Origin: an uncultured Aquimarina sp.
GTDB taxonomy: Bacteria; Bacteroidota; Bacteroidia; Flavobacteriales; Flavobacteriaceae
Length of the DNA stretch: 64,000 bases
Reading direction: 5' to 3'
NCBI GenBank assembly: GCA_947499005.1
Contig: CANMML010000009.1
Coordinates: forward strand, 78,889-142,888
Shown here in pieces: positions 63,934 to 64,000 of the stretch. Every line of letters begins with the position of its first letter. Position 1 is the first letter of the stretch. A program made the translations under genes and the position numbers. The notes beneath the pieces were generated by a model. It saw only the letters and a list, made by a program, of their open reading frames with translations, was not told the origin of the DNA and searched no databases.

Positions 63934-64000
63934 CAACCATCAACCATCAACCATCAACCATCAACCATCAACCATCAACCATCAACCATCAACCATCAAC
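63934..64000. repeat. CAACCAT heptamer array running off the window
   Basis: At least nine and a half perfect copies of the 7-bp unit CAACCAT, continuing past the right edge. On the other strand the unit reads GTTGATG-like, related to the GTTGTCA/GTTGTCG arrays at 3751 and 15401. Confidence 0.93.

Noticed and set aside
63934..64000. Possible CRISPR array
   Set aside because: The 7-bp unit repeats without spacers.

Overview
The window is chromosomal DNA from a marine-type flavobacterium (Bacteroidota, family Flavobacteriaceae or close). This rests on low GC, promoters with the Bacteroidota -7 box TAnnTTTG, a 287-residue primary sigma factor of the Bacteroidota type, a type IX secretion (T9SS) tail, DUF5777 barrels, two-subunit transketolase and agar-type enzymes (GH117 plus GH2). 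No tRNA, rRNA, CRISPR array, transposase or prophage was recognised.

Layout. (1) 1-6546, minus: a glycogen operon glgA-glgC-glgB followed by a GH31 alpha-glucosidase that runs off the left edge; rpe lies upstream. (2) 7729-15249, minus: a T9SS-tailed secreted protein with a cohesin-like body, then two large tandem BspA-type leucine-rich-repeat proteins whose C-termini are near identical and end in two dockerin-like calcium loops. A 1.1-kb gene-free stretch with an unusual palindrome array and an AraC-type regulator follow. (3) 17817-24739: a poorly understood pair, a 1168-residue propeller/helical protein and a 594-residue TULIP/P47-like protein, divergent from an ECF sigma factor and its small membrane partner. 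(4) 25170-32057: two mirrored cassettes (OB-fold, YceI, DUF5777 barrel) on either side of a membrane sensor with a LytTR DNA-binding domain; one cassette also carries a c-type cytochrome lipoprotein and a Lipoprotein_15 protein. (5) Primary sigma factor, then a TPR-LuxR regulator divergent from a five-gene agar/carrageenan-sugar cluster (GH2, GH117, Zn-dehydrogenase, SDR, aldehyde dehydrogenase). (6) 42570-64000, mostly housekeeping: a DUF3857/transglutaminase pair (one apparently inactive), a LytTR response regulator, rpsF-rpsR-rplI, pta-ackA, pheT, umuDC, a flavin reductase, a split transketolase and an L7/L12-like membrane protein.

The main new observation is regulatory. Five promoter regions (near 12.6, 15.35, 17.55, 28.6 and 30.14 kb) carry a pair of TTCACCTCATTTT-like direct repeats about 20 bp apart, at a fixed distance from a promoter-like box where one can be seen. 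They precede both LRR proteins, the AraC regulator and both mirrored cassettes. The spacing fits LytTR-type activators, and a LytTR sensor lies between two of the sites, so regions 2 and 4 may form one regulon. Other points of interest are the 130-bp palindrome repeats at 16.0-16.2 kb, the cohesin/dockerin-like pairing, the TULIP/propeller pair and three heptamer arrays. Several starts were moved from TTG codons to internal ATG or GTG codons using family lengths and promoter positions.
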